8,108 nt of DNA from PWQG01 sp051747985. GTDB lineage: Bacteria; Pseudomonadota; Gammaproteobacteria; Pseudomonadales; Pseudohongiellaceae. The notes beneath the pieces were generated by a model, which saw only the letters and a list, made by a program, of their open reading frames with translations, was not told the DNA's origin and did no database searches. The stretch is from the NCBI GenBank assembly GCA_051747985.1, contig JBNJGU010000137.1, positions 1 to 8,108 of the forward strand, given 5' to 3'. This document shows, one piece after another, positions 1-6,806 of this stretch. Position 1 is the stretch's first letter. Each line of letters opens with the position of its first letter. A program made the translations under genes and the position numbers.

Positions 1-1
1 G

Positions 2-1357
2 GCGCTTGTGATCATGGCGCTGTGGGTTGGCCTGATCGGCATGTCCGGCGCTCAGGCCGACGAAATTCCCCAGCGCGTGTCGGTGCAGGCGCTGGTCAAA
101 CCGGAAGGGGATCAGCTCAATGTGCTGCTGCGTGTGCCCATGGACGCCCTCAGCGATATCCAGTTCCCGGTGCGGGGCGCATCGGGAAACCTGGTGTTCT
201 CCGAGGCGGGTCCGGCCATGCGCACGGCGGCCGAATCCTATATTCTCCAGAACATCCGATTCTACGAGAACGGGGCACGGCTGGAGCAGCGGGAGACCCG
301 GGCGATGCGCATCTCCATGCCATCCAATCGCTCGTTCCGCGATTACCAGACGGCGCTGGACAATGTGCAGAGCCCGCCGATCGATGATGATCGGGAGCTG
401 TATTATCTTCAGGGTTTCCTGGATGTGCTGGTCAGCTATCCCATCGAATCCGGGGCGTCCCGAATATCCGTCGATCCGCGGCTGGCCGGGCTGGGCATAG
501 AAACCAACACGGTGTTGCGGTATGTGCTGGATGACGGGGCCGAGCGGGCGTTCAGTTACGAGGGCAATCCCGGCATGGTCCACCTGGACCCACGCTGGTA
601 CCAGGCGGCTTTCAATTTCATCGACATGGGCTTCGATCACATCCTGGGGGGGACCGATCATCTGCTGTTTCTGCTGTGTCTGGTGATTCCGCTGCGAAGC
701 ATCCGGGCGCTGATACCCGTGATCACCTCGTTCACGATCGCGCACTCGGTGACGTTGATCGCGGCCGCGCTGGGCTGGGTTTCACTGGCGGGCTGGTTCC
801 CGCCGTTGATCGAGATGTTGATCGCGCTCTCCATCGTCTATATGGCGTTCGAGAACATCATTGGTATCAATCCGCAACATCGATGGGCATTGACTTTCGC
901 CTTCGGGCTTGTGCATGGCTTCGGGTTCTCGTTCCTGCTGACCGACAGCCTTCAGTTCGCGGGCTCCCATCTTGTTGCCAGTCTGTTGGCGTTCAATGTG
1001 GGTGTGGAGCTGGGCCAGATTGCGGTGCTGCTGGTCATGGTGCCGGTCCTGTACCTGTTTTTCCGCTACGTCATGGCCGGTCGCGAACGGATCGGGATCA
1101 TTCTGCTGTCGGCGCTGGTCGCCCATGAGGCGTGGCACTGGATGATGGAGCGCTACGCATCATTCTCGGCGTACCCGCTGCAATGGCCGGCATTCGACGC
1201 CGCCTTCTTTATTGGGCTGATGCAGTGGCTGAGCCTGTTGTTGGCGGCCGCGGGCGTCTTCTGGATGATGTTCGAGCTCTTCCGGCGCTATTTTGGTGGA
1301 GCGGAATCCGGTGGCGATGATGAGTCTGTATCCGGCAGCAGAGCGGCGTTGTCTTGA
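2..1357 (+). CDS. HupE/UreJ_2-family integral membrane protein, 5' partial
   Basis: The reading frame is open from the first full codon of the window. The earliest in-window start (GTG at 8) gives 449 residues, but its hydrophobic leader ending AQA-DE has no basic n-region, so the true start is probably upstream. Numbered from GTG 8, residues 19-195 form a soluble, presumably periplasmic domain. Residues ~198-425 are a polytopic membrane domain with the HupE/UreJ_2 pattern: GFDHILGGTDHLLFL (208-222), TSFTIAHSVTL (240-250), a FEN motif (281-283), GLVHGFGFS (300-308), FNVGVELGQ (329-337) and HEAWHW (373-378). Intramembrane His, Asp and Glu residues in these motifs could bind metal. Related HupE/UreJ proteins are linked to nickel or cobalt uptake, but this long subfamily with an extracytoplasmic N-domain has no settled function. 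No hydrogenase or urease genes are nearby, so nickel transport is not supported by context. No terminator separates it from cstA 64 bp downstream. Confidence 0.85.
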   Translation, partial: ALVIMALWVGLIGMSGAQADEIPQRVSVQALVKPEGDQLNVLLRVPMDALSDIQFPVRGASGNLVFSEAGPAMRTAAESYILQNIRFYENGARLEQRETRAMRISMPSNRSFRDYQTALDNVQSPPIDDDRELYYLQGFLDVLVSYPIESGASRISVDPRLAGLGIETNTVLRYVLDDGAERAFSYEGNPGMVHLDPRWYQAAFNFIDMGFDHILGGTDHLLFLLCLVIPLRSIRALIPVITSFTIAHSVTLIAAALGWVSLAGWFPPLIEMLIALSIVYMAFENIIGINPQHRWALTFAFGLVHGFGFSFLLTDSLQFAGSHLVASLLAFNVGVELGQIAVLLVMVPVLYLFFRYVMAGRERIGIILLSALVAHEAWHWMMERYASFSAYPLQWPAFDAAFFIGLMQWLSLLLAAAGVFWMMFELFRRYFGGAESGGDDESVSGSRAALS

Positions 1358-1378
1358 CGATGATAGTGTTGCTATTAT
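1349..1378 (+). promoter_or_regulatory. Candidate extended -10 promoter for cstA
   Basis: An extended -10 (TGC followed by TATTAT at 1373-1378) lies 18 bp downstream of a partial -35, TTGTCT (1349-1354). A GC-rich stretch (GCGCCGC) follows the -10. The -35 sits over the last codons of the upstream membrane-protein gene. Transcription would start near 1385, about 37 bases before the cstA start. The motif was found by eye; the -35 matches consensus at only 4 of 6 positions. Confidence 0.45.
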
Positions 1379-1421
1379 GCGCCGCACTCTGTTTCGAGAA
1401 TAATAAGCGGGAGATTGCTTG

Positions 1422-3116
1422 ATGAACGGTGTCATGATTGTGTTGTTCGGCGTCGTCGGCCTCGGCTTCGGCTGGCTGGTGTACTCCAGGTTCATTGCCT
1501 ACAGGATCTACCGGCTGGATCCTGATTTCGAAACTCCCGCACACGAGTTGAATGACGGTGTCGACTATGTGCCCACCAACAAGTACGTGTTGTGGGGGCA
1601 TCACTTCACTTCGGTGGCCGGTGCCGCGCCCATCGTGGGGCCGGCTATCGCGGTGTACTGGGGGTGGGCTCCGGCACTGCTGTGGGTCGTGTTCGGCACG
1701 ATCTTCTTTGCTGGCGTGCACGATATGGGTGCCTTGTGGGCCAGTGTGAGGCACAAGGGTAAATCGGTCGGGGCTCTGTCCGAGAGTGTGATCGGAGAAC
1801 GGACCCGCTCGCTGTTTCTGATCGTCATCTTCCTCCTTTTGTTGATGGTCAATGCGGTGTTCGCCGTGGTCATCTCCGGTAGCTTCGTCAATACGCCCGG
1901 TGCCGTATTCCCGGCCTGGTCGGCCATTGTCGTGGCGCTGATCATCGGTCAGCTGCTGCGGCGCAACTACAGTCTGATGTTGCTGACAGCGTGCGGGGTC
2001 GCGGCTCTGTACCTGTCCATCTGGATCGGCAGTGTGATGCCATTGAGCCTGCCGGATACGATGTTCGGGTTGACCGAAAGCGCGAACTGGATTGTGATCC
2101 TGTTTGTCTACGCGGCCATCGCCTCGATGTTGCCAGTCTGGATGCTGCTGCAACCCCGTGATTTCATCAATGGCATGCAGCTGATCGTGGGTCTGATCCT
2201 GCTGTACGGCGGCGTACTCGTGTTCATGCCGGAGATGAGCGCGCCGGCCTTCAATGGGCAGTTGGCCGAAGGTACCCCGAGTATGGTGCCGTTGCTGTTC
2301 GTGACCATTGCCTGTGGTGCGATCTCCGGTTTCCACGGCATTGTCGCTTCCGGCACCAGTTCCAAACAGCTGGACAAAGAGACGGATGCCCGGTTTGTGG
2401 GCTACGCGGGCGCCGTGGGTGAGGGGTCACTGGCGCTGATCACCATTGTCGCGGTCTGCAGCGTGGCGTATGCCGCCAGTCCGGAGCAGTGGCATGCCAT
2501 GTATGACAGCTTCTCCGCTGGCGGTGCCGGCAATTTCGTGGCCGGCGGCGCGGCGTTGATCAACTCGGGCTGGGGGATCCCCGAGGGGCTTGGCGAGGTG
2601 TTGCTGGCCACCATGGTCGCACTGTTTGCCGGTACGACCATGGACTCCGGTGTGCGGCTGCAGCGCTACATCATCCAGGAGTGGGGCGAAATCTACGGCA
2701 TCGATATGTTCCGCAAGGGAGTGGCGGCCACGCTGATTGCGGTGGGTACCTGTCTGGCGCTGGCCTTCGGTGCTGGTGGGGCCTCGGGCGACGGAGGCAT
2801 GATCATCTGGCCTCTGTTTGGTGCCACGAATCAGATTCTGGCCAGCCTGACACTGCTTGTGGTGTCCGTGATGCTCATCAAGCTGGGCCGGCCTGCGCGT
2901 TACACGCTGATTCCCATGGTGTTCGTGCTGTTCATGGCGTTCTATGCGGGTCTGATCCAGCTGGTCGGCTTCTATAATGAGGAGAACTGGCTGTTGATGG
3001 TGCTTGACTTCATCGTACTGGTGGTCAGCGTGCTGGTGATGCTGGAGGCGATCAGCGTGGTGTTGAAGCATCGCCGCTCCCAGCAGGCGGCGTCGGGTGA
3101 CAGCAATGCCGGTTGA
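1422..3116 (+). CDS. cstA: CstA-family carbon starvation / pyruvate transporter
   Basis: A polytopic inner-membrane protein of 564 residues. Characterised CstA and BtsT proteins of E. coli import pyruvate, and CstA has also been linked to peptide uptake; the substrate here is inferred from the family. Visible CstA signatures are WGHHFTSVAGAAPIVGPA (58-75), VHDMGALWASVRHKGKS (99-115), LLQPRDF (242-248), SGFHGIVASGTSSKQLDKE (302-320) and IIWPLFGATNQ (461-471). Many hydrophobic segments cover the rest, ending in a short polar tail. It is clearly shorter than the roughly 700-residue E. coli CstA, so it belongs to a short form. ATG 1422 was chosen because GGGAG at 1409-1413 sits 8 bases upstream; the TTG at 1419 is less likely. 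It is probably transcribed from its own promoter, possibly also by read-through from the preceding gene, and ends at a strong terminator. Confidence 0.93.
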   Translation: MNGVMIVLFGVVGLGFGWLVYSRFIAYRIYRLDPDFETPAHELNDGVDYVPTNKYVLWGHHFTSVAGAAPIVGPAIAVYWGWAPALLWVVFGTIFFAGVHDMGALWASVRHKGKSVGALSESVIGERTRSLFLIVIFLLLLMVNAVFAVVISGSFVNTPGAVFPAWSAIVVALIIGQLLRRNYSLMLLTACGVAALYLSIWIGSVMPLSLPDTMFGLTESANWIVILFVYAAIASMLPVWMLLQPRDFINGMQLIVGLILLYGGVLVFMPEMSAPAFNGQLAEGTPSMVPLLFVTIACGAISGFHGIVASGTSSKQLDKETDARFVGYAGAVGEGSLALITIVAVCSVAYAASPEQWHAMYDSFSAGGAGNFVAGGAALINSGWGIPEGLGEVLLATMVALFAGTTMDSGVRLQRYIIQEWGEIYGIDMFRKGVAATLIAVGTCLALAFGAGGASGDGGMIIWPLFGATNQILASLTLLVVSVMLIKLGRPARYTLIPMVFVLFMAFYAGLIQLVGFYNEENWLLMVLDFIVLVVSVLVMLEAISVVLKHRRSQQAASGDSNAG

Positions 3117-3161
3117 TGCAATGTCGGTTCCAGGTTGCCGGATGCGGTGACCGGATCCTGG

Positions 3162-3197
3162 AAGGGGATGAGTCGATATTGACTCATCCCCTTTTTT
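3162..3197 (+). terminator. Rho-independent terminator after cstA
   Basis: Perfect 13-bp inverted repeat: AAGGGGATGAGTC (3162-3174) pairs with GACTCATCCCCTT (3181-3193) around the 6-base loop GATATT. The right arm runs into six T (3192-3197). It begins 45 bases after the cstA stop and has no matching T-run on the other strand, so it acts on + strand transcripts. It separates the hupE-like/cstA unit from the downstream genes. Confidence 0.92.
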
Positions 3198-3271
3198 GGC
3201 TGTGTTGTGGAGGCGTTACAAATAATTGCAAGATCTGCGTTGCCGGTACTCCACAGGTCTTTCCCCTGGTC

Positions 3272-3277
3272 TATAAT
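3272..3277 (+). promoter_or_regulatory. Candidate -10 box for the redoxin/copper monooxygenase gene
   Basis: A perfect TATAAT lies 44 bases before the ATG at 3322, in the only sizeable non-coding gap upstream of this four-gene run. No good -35 is present at 16-18 bp (the bases there read roughly CTCCAC), which suggests a promoter that needs an activator. An imperfect inverted repeat (CCACAGG ... CCCTGG, 3251-3269) occupies the -35 zone. The start point would fall near 3284, inside the large palindrome that directly follows. Confidence 0.45.
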
Positions 3278-3309
3278 CCGAAAAAGCGAGCAATTGATCG
3301 ATTTTTCGG
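3278..3309. promoter_or_regulatory. 32-bp near-perfect palindrome, candidate operator
   Basis: The two 16-base halves are complementary at 14 of 16 pairs. CCGAAAAA (3278-3285) mirrors TTTTTCGG (3302-3309), CGA (3287-3289) mirrors TCG (3298-3300), and CAATTG (3291-3296) is the exact centre. The only mismatched pairs are 3286/3301 and 3290/3297. It touches the TATAAT on its left and ends 12 bases before the start codon, placing it across the expected transcription start: the usual position for a repressor site. If transcribed from further upstream it could instead fold into an RNA hairpin next to the ribosome-binding region. Confidence 0.6.
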
Positions 3310-3321
3310 GGGCGTCATTAC

Positions 3322-5037
3322 ATGCGCTGGAGTCAGGTGATCATTGTCGGCCTGTTCCTGCTGTTCGGTCTGCCAGGAAGTGTCTGGGCGGTCAGTGATT
3401 TCGCATTGCTGGACCAGAACGGTGACTTTCACCAGTTGAGCCGCTACCGGGATCGGGATGCGGTGGTCATCTATATGCATCAGCCCAGTTGCCCGGTGAG
3501 CCGCGCCCAGCTGGAGCGTCTGGTGACGTTGCGGGAGCGTTATACGGAAGAGTCTGTCCAGTTTTTCGTGCTGGTGGCGGAAGATGGCACGGATCGGGCG
3601 CAGATGCGCGCCGCCATGGGTGCCCTGTCGACGGATGTGCCGGCCCTGATCGATACATCGCAGCTGGTGGCCGGTACCCTGCCGTTCGAGCGGGCAGCCG
3701 AAGTCATGGTGGTCGACCCGAAGCGCATGGAACTGCTTTATCATGGGGCGTTTGATCGACGCTCATCACCACATCAGTTGGATGAGCAGCCTCACCTGGG
3801 CAGTGTGATCGATGCCGTGCTTGGCGGGCAGCCCATTGAAGCGGAAGTGCCCCGTTCCAGGGGGAGCGAGCTCGTTCTGGGGCGGCTCAATGAGGCGTCT
3901 GTCCGCTCTCCTTCCTATGCGGATGACATTGTTCCCATTCTGGAGCGTCGCTGCATCAGCTGTCATCAGGAGGGCGGCTCGGCGCCGTGGGCAATGGACA
4001 GTCATCGTGCATTACAGGGCTGGAGTCAGATGATGCGCGAGACCTTGCTGACGCGCCGAATGCCGCCCGGCCAGATCGATCCGCGGCACGTGGGCCGCTT
4101 CGTGGATCTGCATCACATACCGGACACGGAAATGATCGCACTGGTCAACTGGATCGATGCCGGTGCCCCCGGGGCTGACCAGGATGATCCTCTGCCGGAA
4201 CGGCCGCCGAGGGCCTCGGAGTGGGCCCTGGGAGAGCCGGATCTTGTGATCGAATTTCCGGAGCAGGAGATTCCGGCCTCCGGTGTAATCGATTATCGGT
4301 TCGTGCCGGTGGAGATCGGGTTGTCGGAAGAGCGATGGGTCCGGGGCTATGAGTTCAGGATCGGCAATGAGGCGGCGCTTCACCATGTCATCGCGTATAC
4401 CCAGGATGCTCGGCAGCAACGGCAGAACGCCAGTCGTGGAGGGAGCAGGACCAACTTCGGAGGCTACGCCCCGGGTCGGGAGTATGTGCTTTTTGATGAG
4501 GATACCGGGATCCGGCTGACGCGGGATATGCGTTTCATGATCCAGTTCCACTACACCACCATTGGGCGCCAACTGACGGATGAAACCAGCATAGGACTTT
4601 ACTTTCATGATGAAACGCCGGAGCGTTCGTTGACCCGGACGGCTGTCATGAACGGGGACTTCGTGATCCCGCCCGGCGTATCAGACCACCAGGTCATCGG
4701 AACCGCTACGGTGGACTCAGACTCCTATCTGCACAGCTTTGCGCCCCACATGCATTTTCGTGGAAAATATATCCATTTCTACGCCGATTATCCTGATGGT
4801 GAACGTCAGGATCTGCTATCCATTCCCAACTTCCAGCACAACTGGCAAATGGTCTACAGTCTTCGCGAACCCTATTTTCTTCCGGCCGGCACCACGATTG
4901 TCGCGGAAGGGGGCTTCGATAATTCGGCGCTGAATCCCCTGAACCCGGATCCGGAGCAGACCGTGCGCTGGGGGGATCAGGTCTGGGACGAGATGTTCAT
5001 CACGTGGATGCGGATCAGTGATGCCGACCGGAGATGA
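3322..5037 (+). CDS. Secreted redoxin / c-type heme / copper type II monooxygenase-like fusion protein
   Basis: A 571-residue protein with a clear signal peptide (cleavage likely after VWA, residue 23), so periplasmic or exported. Residues ~24-170 resemble a thioredoxin-like redoxin domain; the active-site position reads SCPVS (56-60), leaving one Cys (C57). Residues ~198-285 hold a c-type heme site, CISCH (211-215), with M247 in RRMPPG as a possible axial ligand. Residues ~305-565 resemble the two-domain copper type II ascorbate-dependent monooxygenase fold (PHM/dopamine beta-hydroxylase). The expected ligands can be matched: HH 354-355 and H410 for the first copper, H476 and H478 (PHMHFRG) plus M558 (WDEMF) for the second. 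The mature protein has only three cysteines, so the disulfides of animal PHM are absent. The family predicts O2-dependent hydroxylation; heme as electron donor to copper is my inference, and the substrate is unknown. The stop lies 12 bp before birA. A GGGGG run at 3308-3312 is a weak ribosome-binding site. Confidence 0.85.
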   Translation: MRWSQVIIVGLFLLFGLPGSVWAVSDFALLDQNGDFHQLSRYRDRDAVVIYMHQPSCPVSRAQLERLVTLRERYTEESVQFFVLVAEDGTDRAQMRAAMGALSTDVPALIDTSQLVAGTLPFERAAEVMVVDPKRMELLYHGAFDRRSSPHQLDEQPHLGSVIDAVLGGQPIEAEVPRSRGSELVLGRLNEASVRSPSYADDIVPILERRCISCHQEGGSAPWAMDSHRALQGWSQMMRETLLTRRMPPGQIDPRHVGRFVDLHHIPDTEMIALVNWIDAGAPGADQDDPLPERPPRASEWALGEPDLVIEFPEQEIPASGVIDYRFVPVEIGLSEERWVRGYEFRIGNEAALHHVIAYTQDARQQRQNASRGGSRTNFGGYAPGREYVLFDEDTGIRLTRDMRFMIQFHYTTIGRQLTDETSIGLYFHDETPERSLTRTAVMNGDFVIPPGVSDHQVIGTATVDSDSYLHSFAPHMHFRGKYIHFYADYPDGERQDLLSIPNFQHNWQMVYSLREPYFLPAGTTIVAEGGFDNSALNPLNPDPEQTVRWGDQVWDEMFITWMRISDADRR

Positions 5038-5049
5038 GTCGGGTCGGTC

Positions 5050-6060
5050 ATGAATGTCAGGCCGCTATTGACGTTATTGTCGGACGGTAAATTCCATTCG
5101 GGGCAGTCCCTGGGCGAGCGGCTCGGGATCAGTCGGGCGGCTGTATGGAAGCAGGTGCGGCGACTGCTTGATCTGGGCGTGGAAGTGGATGCGGTGCGTG
5201 GCCGGGGCTACCGCATGACCGGCAGGGTGCGGTTGCTGGATGCGGGGCGGATACTGGCGTTGAGTGGCGAGGCAGGTTCGCTGTTTTCCGGTCATTTTGT
5301 GGTTCTTTTTTCCACTGACTCCACCAATGCCGAAGCGATGCGACGGATCCAGACCGGTGCCCGGCGTTGTGTGATCATGGCCGAGCATCAGTCCGGCGGG
5401 CGGGGGCGTCGGGGCAAGCCCTGGGTCAGTCCCCTGGGGCACAATCTCTATTTTTCCATGGTGTGGCCATTCGATCAGGGCGTGACGGCGCTGGAAGGGT
5501 TGAGTCTGGTCTGTGGCCTGGCTGTCGCCTCGGCGGTCGGCCGCGTATCCGGGCAGGTGAGTCTGAAGTGGCCCAACGATGTGTTGCTGGACGGGCGCAA
5601 ACTGGCCGGTGTCTTGCTGGAGGTGCAGGGCGACATGGAGGGCGCCTGCCGGGTCGTGATTGGTGTGGGAGTAAACACCTGGATGCCGGTGGCCGCCGCA
5701 AGCCGGATTGATCAGCCTTTTTCTACATTGAGCACTGCCGATGAGGGATCCTGCGTGGACAGGGATCGGTTGGCGGCGGATCTCGTCGGCGAGCTGGTCT
5801 GGCGACTGCAGCGTTTCGAGCGCACCGGATTTCGCGCTTTTCGTGAGGAGTGGATGGAACGGGACCATTATATAGGGCATCCGGTCTGTGTCGGTCGTGG
5901 TCCGGATGATGGCTTGACAGGCATTGTGGCCGGGGTCGATGATGCGGGTCGATTACAGTTGAGGCTCGGCGGCGGGCGGGTACGGACGCTTGCCGGAGGG
6001 GAAATGTTTCCCAGCATCCGGCCCGTGTCCGGTGAGGCGGGTAAAGTCCATGATTCTTGA
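5050..6060 (+). CDS. birA: Biotin--[acetyl-CoA-carboxylase] ligase / biotin repressor BirA
   Basis: 336 residues, full length for a two-function BirA. It makes biotinyl-5'-AMP and attaches biotin to the carrier subunit of acetyl-CoA carboxylase in the cytoplasm. Residues ~1-60 form a winged helix-turn-helix (GERLGISRAAVWKQVRRL, 22-39, then a wing RGRGYRM), so it can probably also bind DNA. The catalytic domain shows STDSTNAEA (88-96), the biotinyl-AMP loop GGRGRRGKPW (116-125), KWPNDVLLDGRKLAGVLLE (173-191) with K184 at the expected lysine, and a C-terminal SH3-like segment ending GEMFPSI. It starts 12 bp after the redox fusion gene without a strong ribosome-binding site (GGAG at 5030-5033 is 16 bases away), suggesting translational coupling. 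No bio genes or convincing biotin operator are present in the window. Confidence 0.97.
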   Translation: MNVRPLLTLLSDGKFHSGQSLGERLGISRAAVWKQVRRLLDLGVEVDAVRGRGYRMTGRVRLLDAGRILALSGEAGSLFSGHFVVLFSTDSTNAEAMRRIQTGARRCVIMAEHQSGGRGRRGKPWVSPLGHNLYFSMVWPFDQGVTALEGLSLVCGLAVASAVGRVSGQVSLKWPNDVLLDGRKLAGVLLEVQGDMEGACRVVIGVGVNTWMPVAAASRIDQPFSTLSTADEGSCVDRDRLAADLVGELVWRLQRFERTGFRAFREEWMERDHYIGHPVCVGRGPDDGLTGIVAGVDDAGRLQLRLGGGRVRTLAGGEMFPSIRPVSGEAGKVHDS

Positions 6061-6778
6061 CGTGGATGCCGGGAACTCGCGGATAAAGTGGCGCCTGGTC
6101 GATGCCGGAGGTATCGCGGCGCGCGGCGTGGCGGACTCGATCCCCGACCTGTTGGAGCGAGTGGTTGCGGTGGGCGTGCCGGATCGGGTCAGGGTTGCAT
6201 CCGTGCGCAGTGAGGACTGGGTCAGGGGATTGCGGCAACGAGTCCTGGCGGCATGGGCGGTGCGGTTGGAGGTTGCGGTCAGTCGCCGGGAGCAGGAAGG
6301 TGTCGTGAATGCCTACGACGTACCCGGGGCGCTGGGCGTGGATCGGTGGCTGGCATTGGTCGCCGCCTATCATCGATGTGGGGGTGCCTGTGTCGTTATC
6401 GATTGCGGTACGGCGCTGACGATGGATATTGTCGATGCATCGGGTTGGCATCTGGGTGGTTTCATTGTTCCCGGGTTGTCCATGCAGTACCGGTCGCTGG
6501 AAGCGGCGGCGGGCATCACGCTGCCCCCTGTCGAGCGGTTCGTGCCGGAGTCGCGTCCGGGGCGATCCACCGCCGAGGCGGTGGGGAATGGTTGTGTGGC
6601 CATGCTGGCCGGTTGGCTGGCCAACGATGACCGGGTGCGGCACGCGTCAATCAATGACGGGCTCTTCATGACGGGGGGTGATGTCCGGGTGTTGTCGCCA
6701 TTGATGGAATCCGCGGGCCTTGCTGTCAGGCAGGTGCCGGAACTGGTGCTTGACGGGCTTGCGCTGGTGCTGCCGTGA
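6050..6778 (+). CDS. coaX: Type III pantothenate kinase CoaX
   Basis: 242 residues, normal size for CoaX. It phosphorylates pantothenate, the first step of CoA synthesis, in the cytoplasm; the type III form belongs to the ASKHA fold and is typically not inhibited by CoA. Motifs seen: the N-terminal phosphate loop DVDAGNSRIKW (4-14), Y89 followed by GVDRWLALVAA (96-106) carrying the GxDR catalytic aspartate, DCGTALTMD (118-126), GGFIVPGL (136-143) and STAEAVGNG (173-181). ATG 6050 overlaps the last 11 bases of birA, pointing to coupled translation. A longer reading starting at 5990 would run deep into birA and lacks family similarity before MILDVDAGN. The same family includes Baf of Bordetella, but kinase motifs here are intact. 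Confidence 0.96.
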   Translation: MILDVDAGNSRIKWRLVDAGGIAARGVADSIPDLLERVVAVGVPDRVRVASVRSEDWVRGLRQRVLAAWAVRLEVAVSRREQEGVVNAYDVPGALGVDRWLALVAAYHRCGGACVVIDCGTALTMDIVDASGWHLGGFIVPGLSMQYRSLEAAAGITLPPVERFVPESRPGRSTAEAVGNGCVAMLAGWLANDDRVRHASINDGLFMTGGDVRVLSPLMESAGLAVRQVPELVLDGLALVLP

Positions 6779-6806
6779 CGCTGACGGCCAGACGATCGGG
6801 GAGGAG

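Noticed and set aside
1354..1378. TTGACG (1354-1359) as the -35 of the cstA promoter
   Set aside because: It is only 13 bp from the TATTAT box, too short for a sigma-70 promoter; TTGTCT at 18 bp fits better.
1209..2336. Long antisense open frame (375 codons) over cstA
   Set aside because: Its translation is His/Gln/Arg-rich with no recognisable domain, and it lies opposite a clear CstA coding sequence; it is the complement of GC-biased codons.
3204..3221. TTGT ... ACAA pair upstream of the fusion gene as a possible biotin operator
   Set aside because: Only the outer four bases match; the inner bases and spacing differ from the known BirA operator pattern.
3278..3309. The palindrome as an intrinsic terminator
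   Set aside because: The T-run lies inside the stem and is followed by CGGGGG, not by a U-tract, and a real terminator already lies at 3162-3197.
5074..5880. Antisense open frame (268 codons) over birA
   Set aside because: Same shadow signature; the + strand carries all BirA motifs.
5990..6049. Longer N-terminus for CoaX starting at 5990
   Set aside because: The extra residues lie entirely within birA and precede the family's normal start at MILDVDAGN.
5723..6643. Antisense open frame (306 codons) over birA and coaX
   Set aside because: Low-complexity Pro/His/Arg composition without motifs, opposite two well-supported genes.
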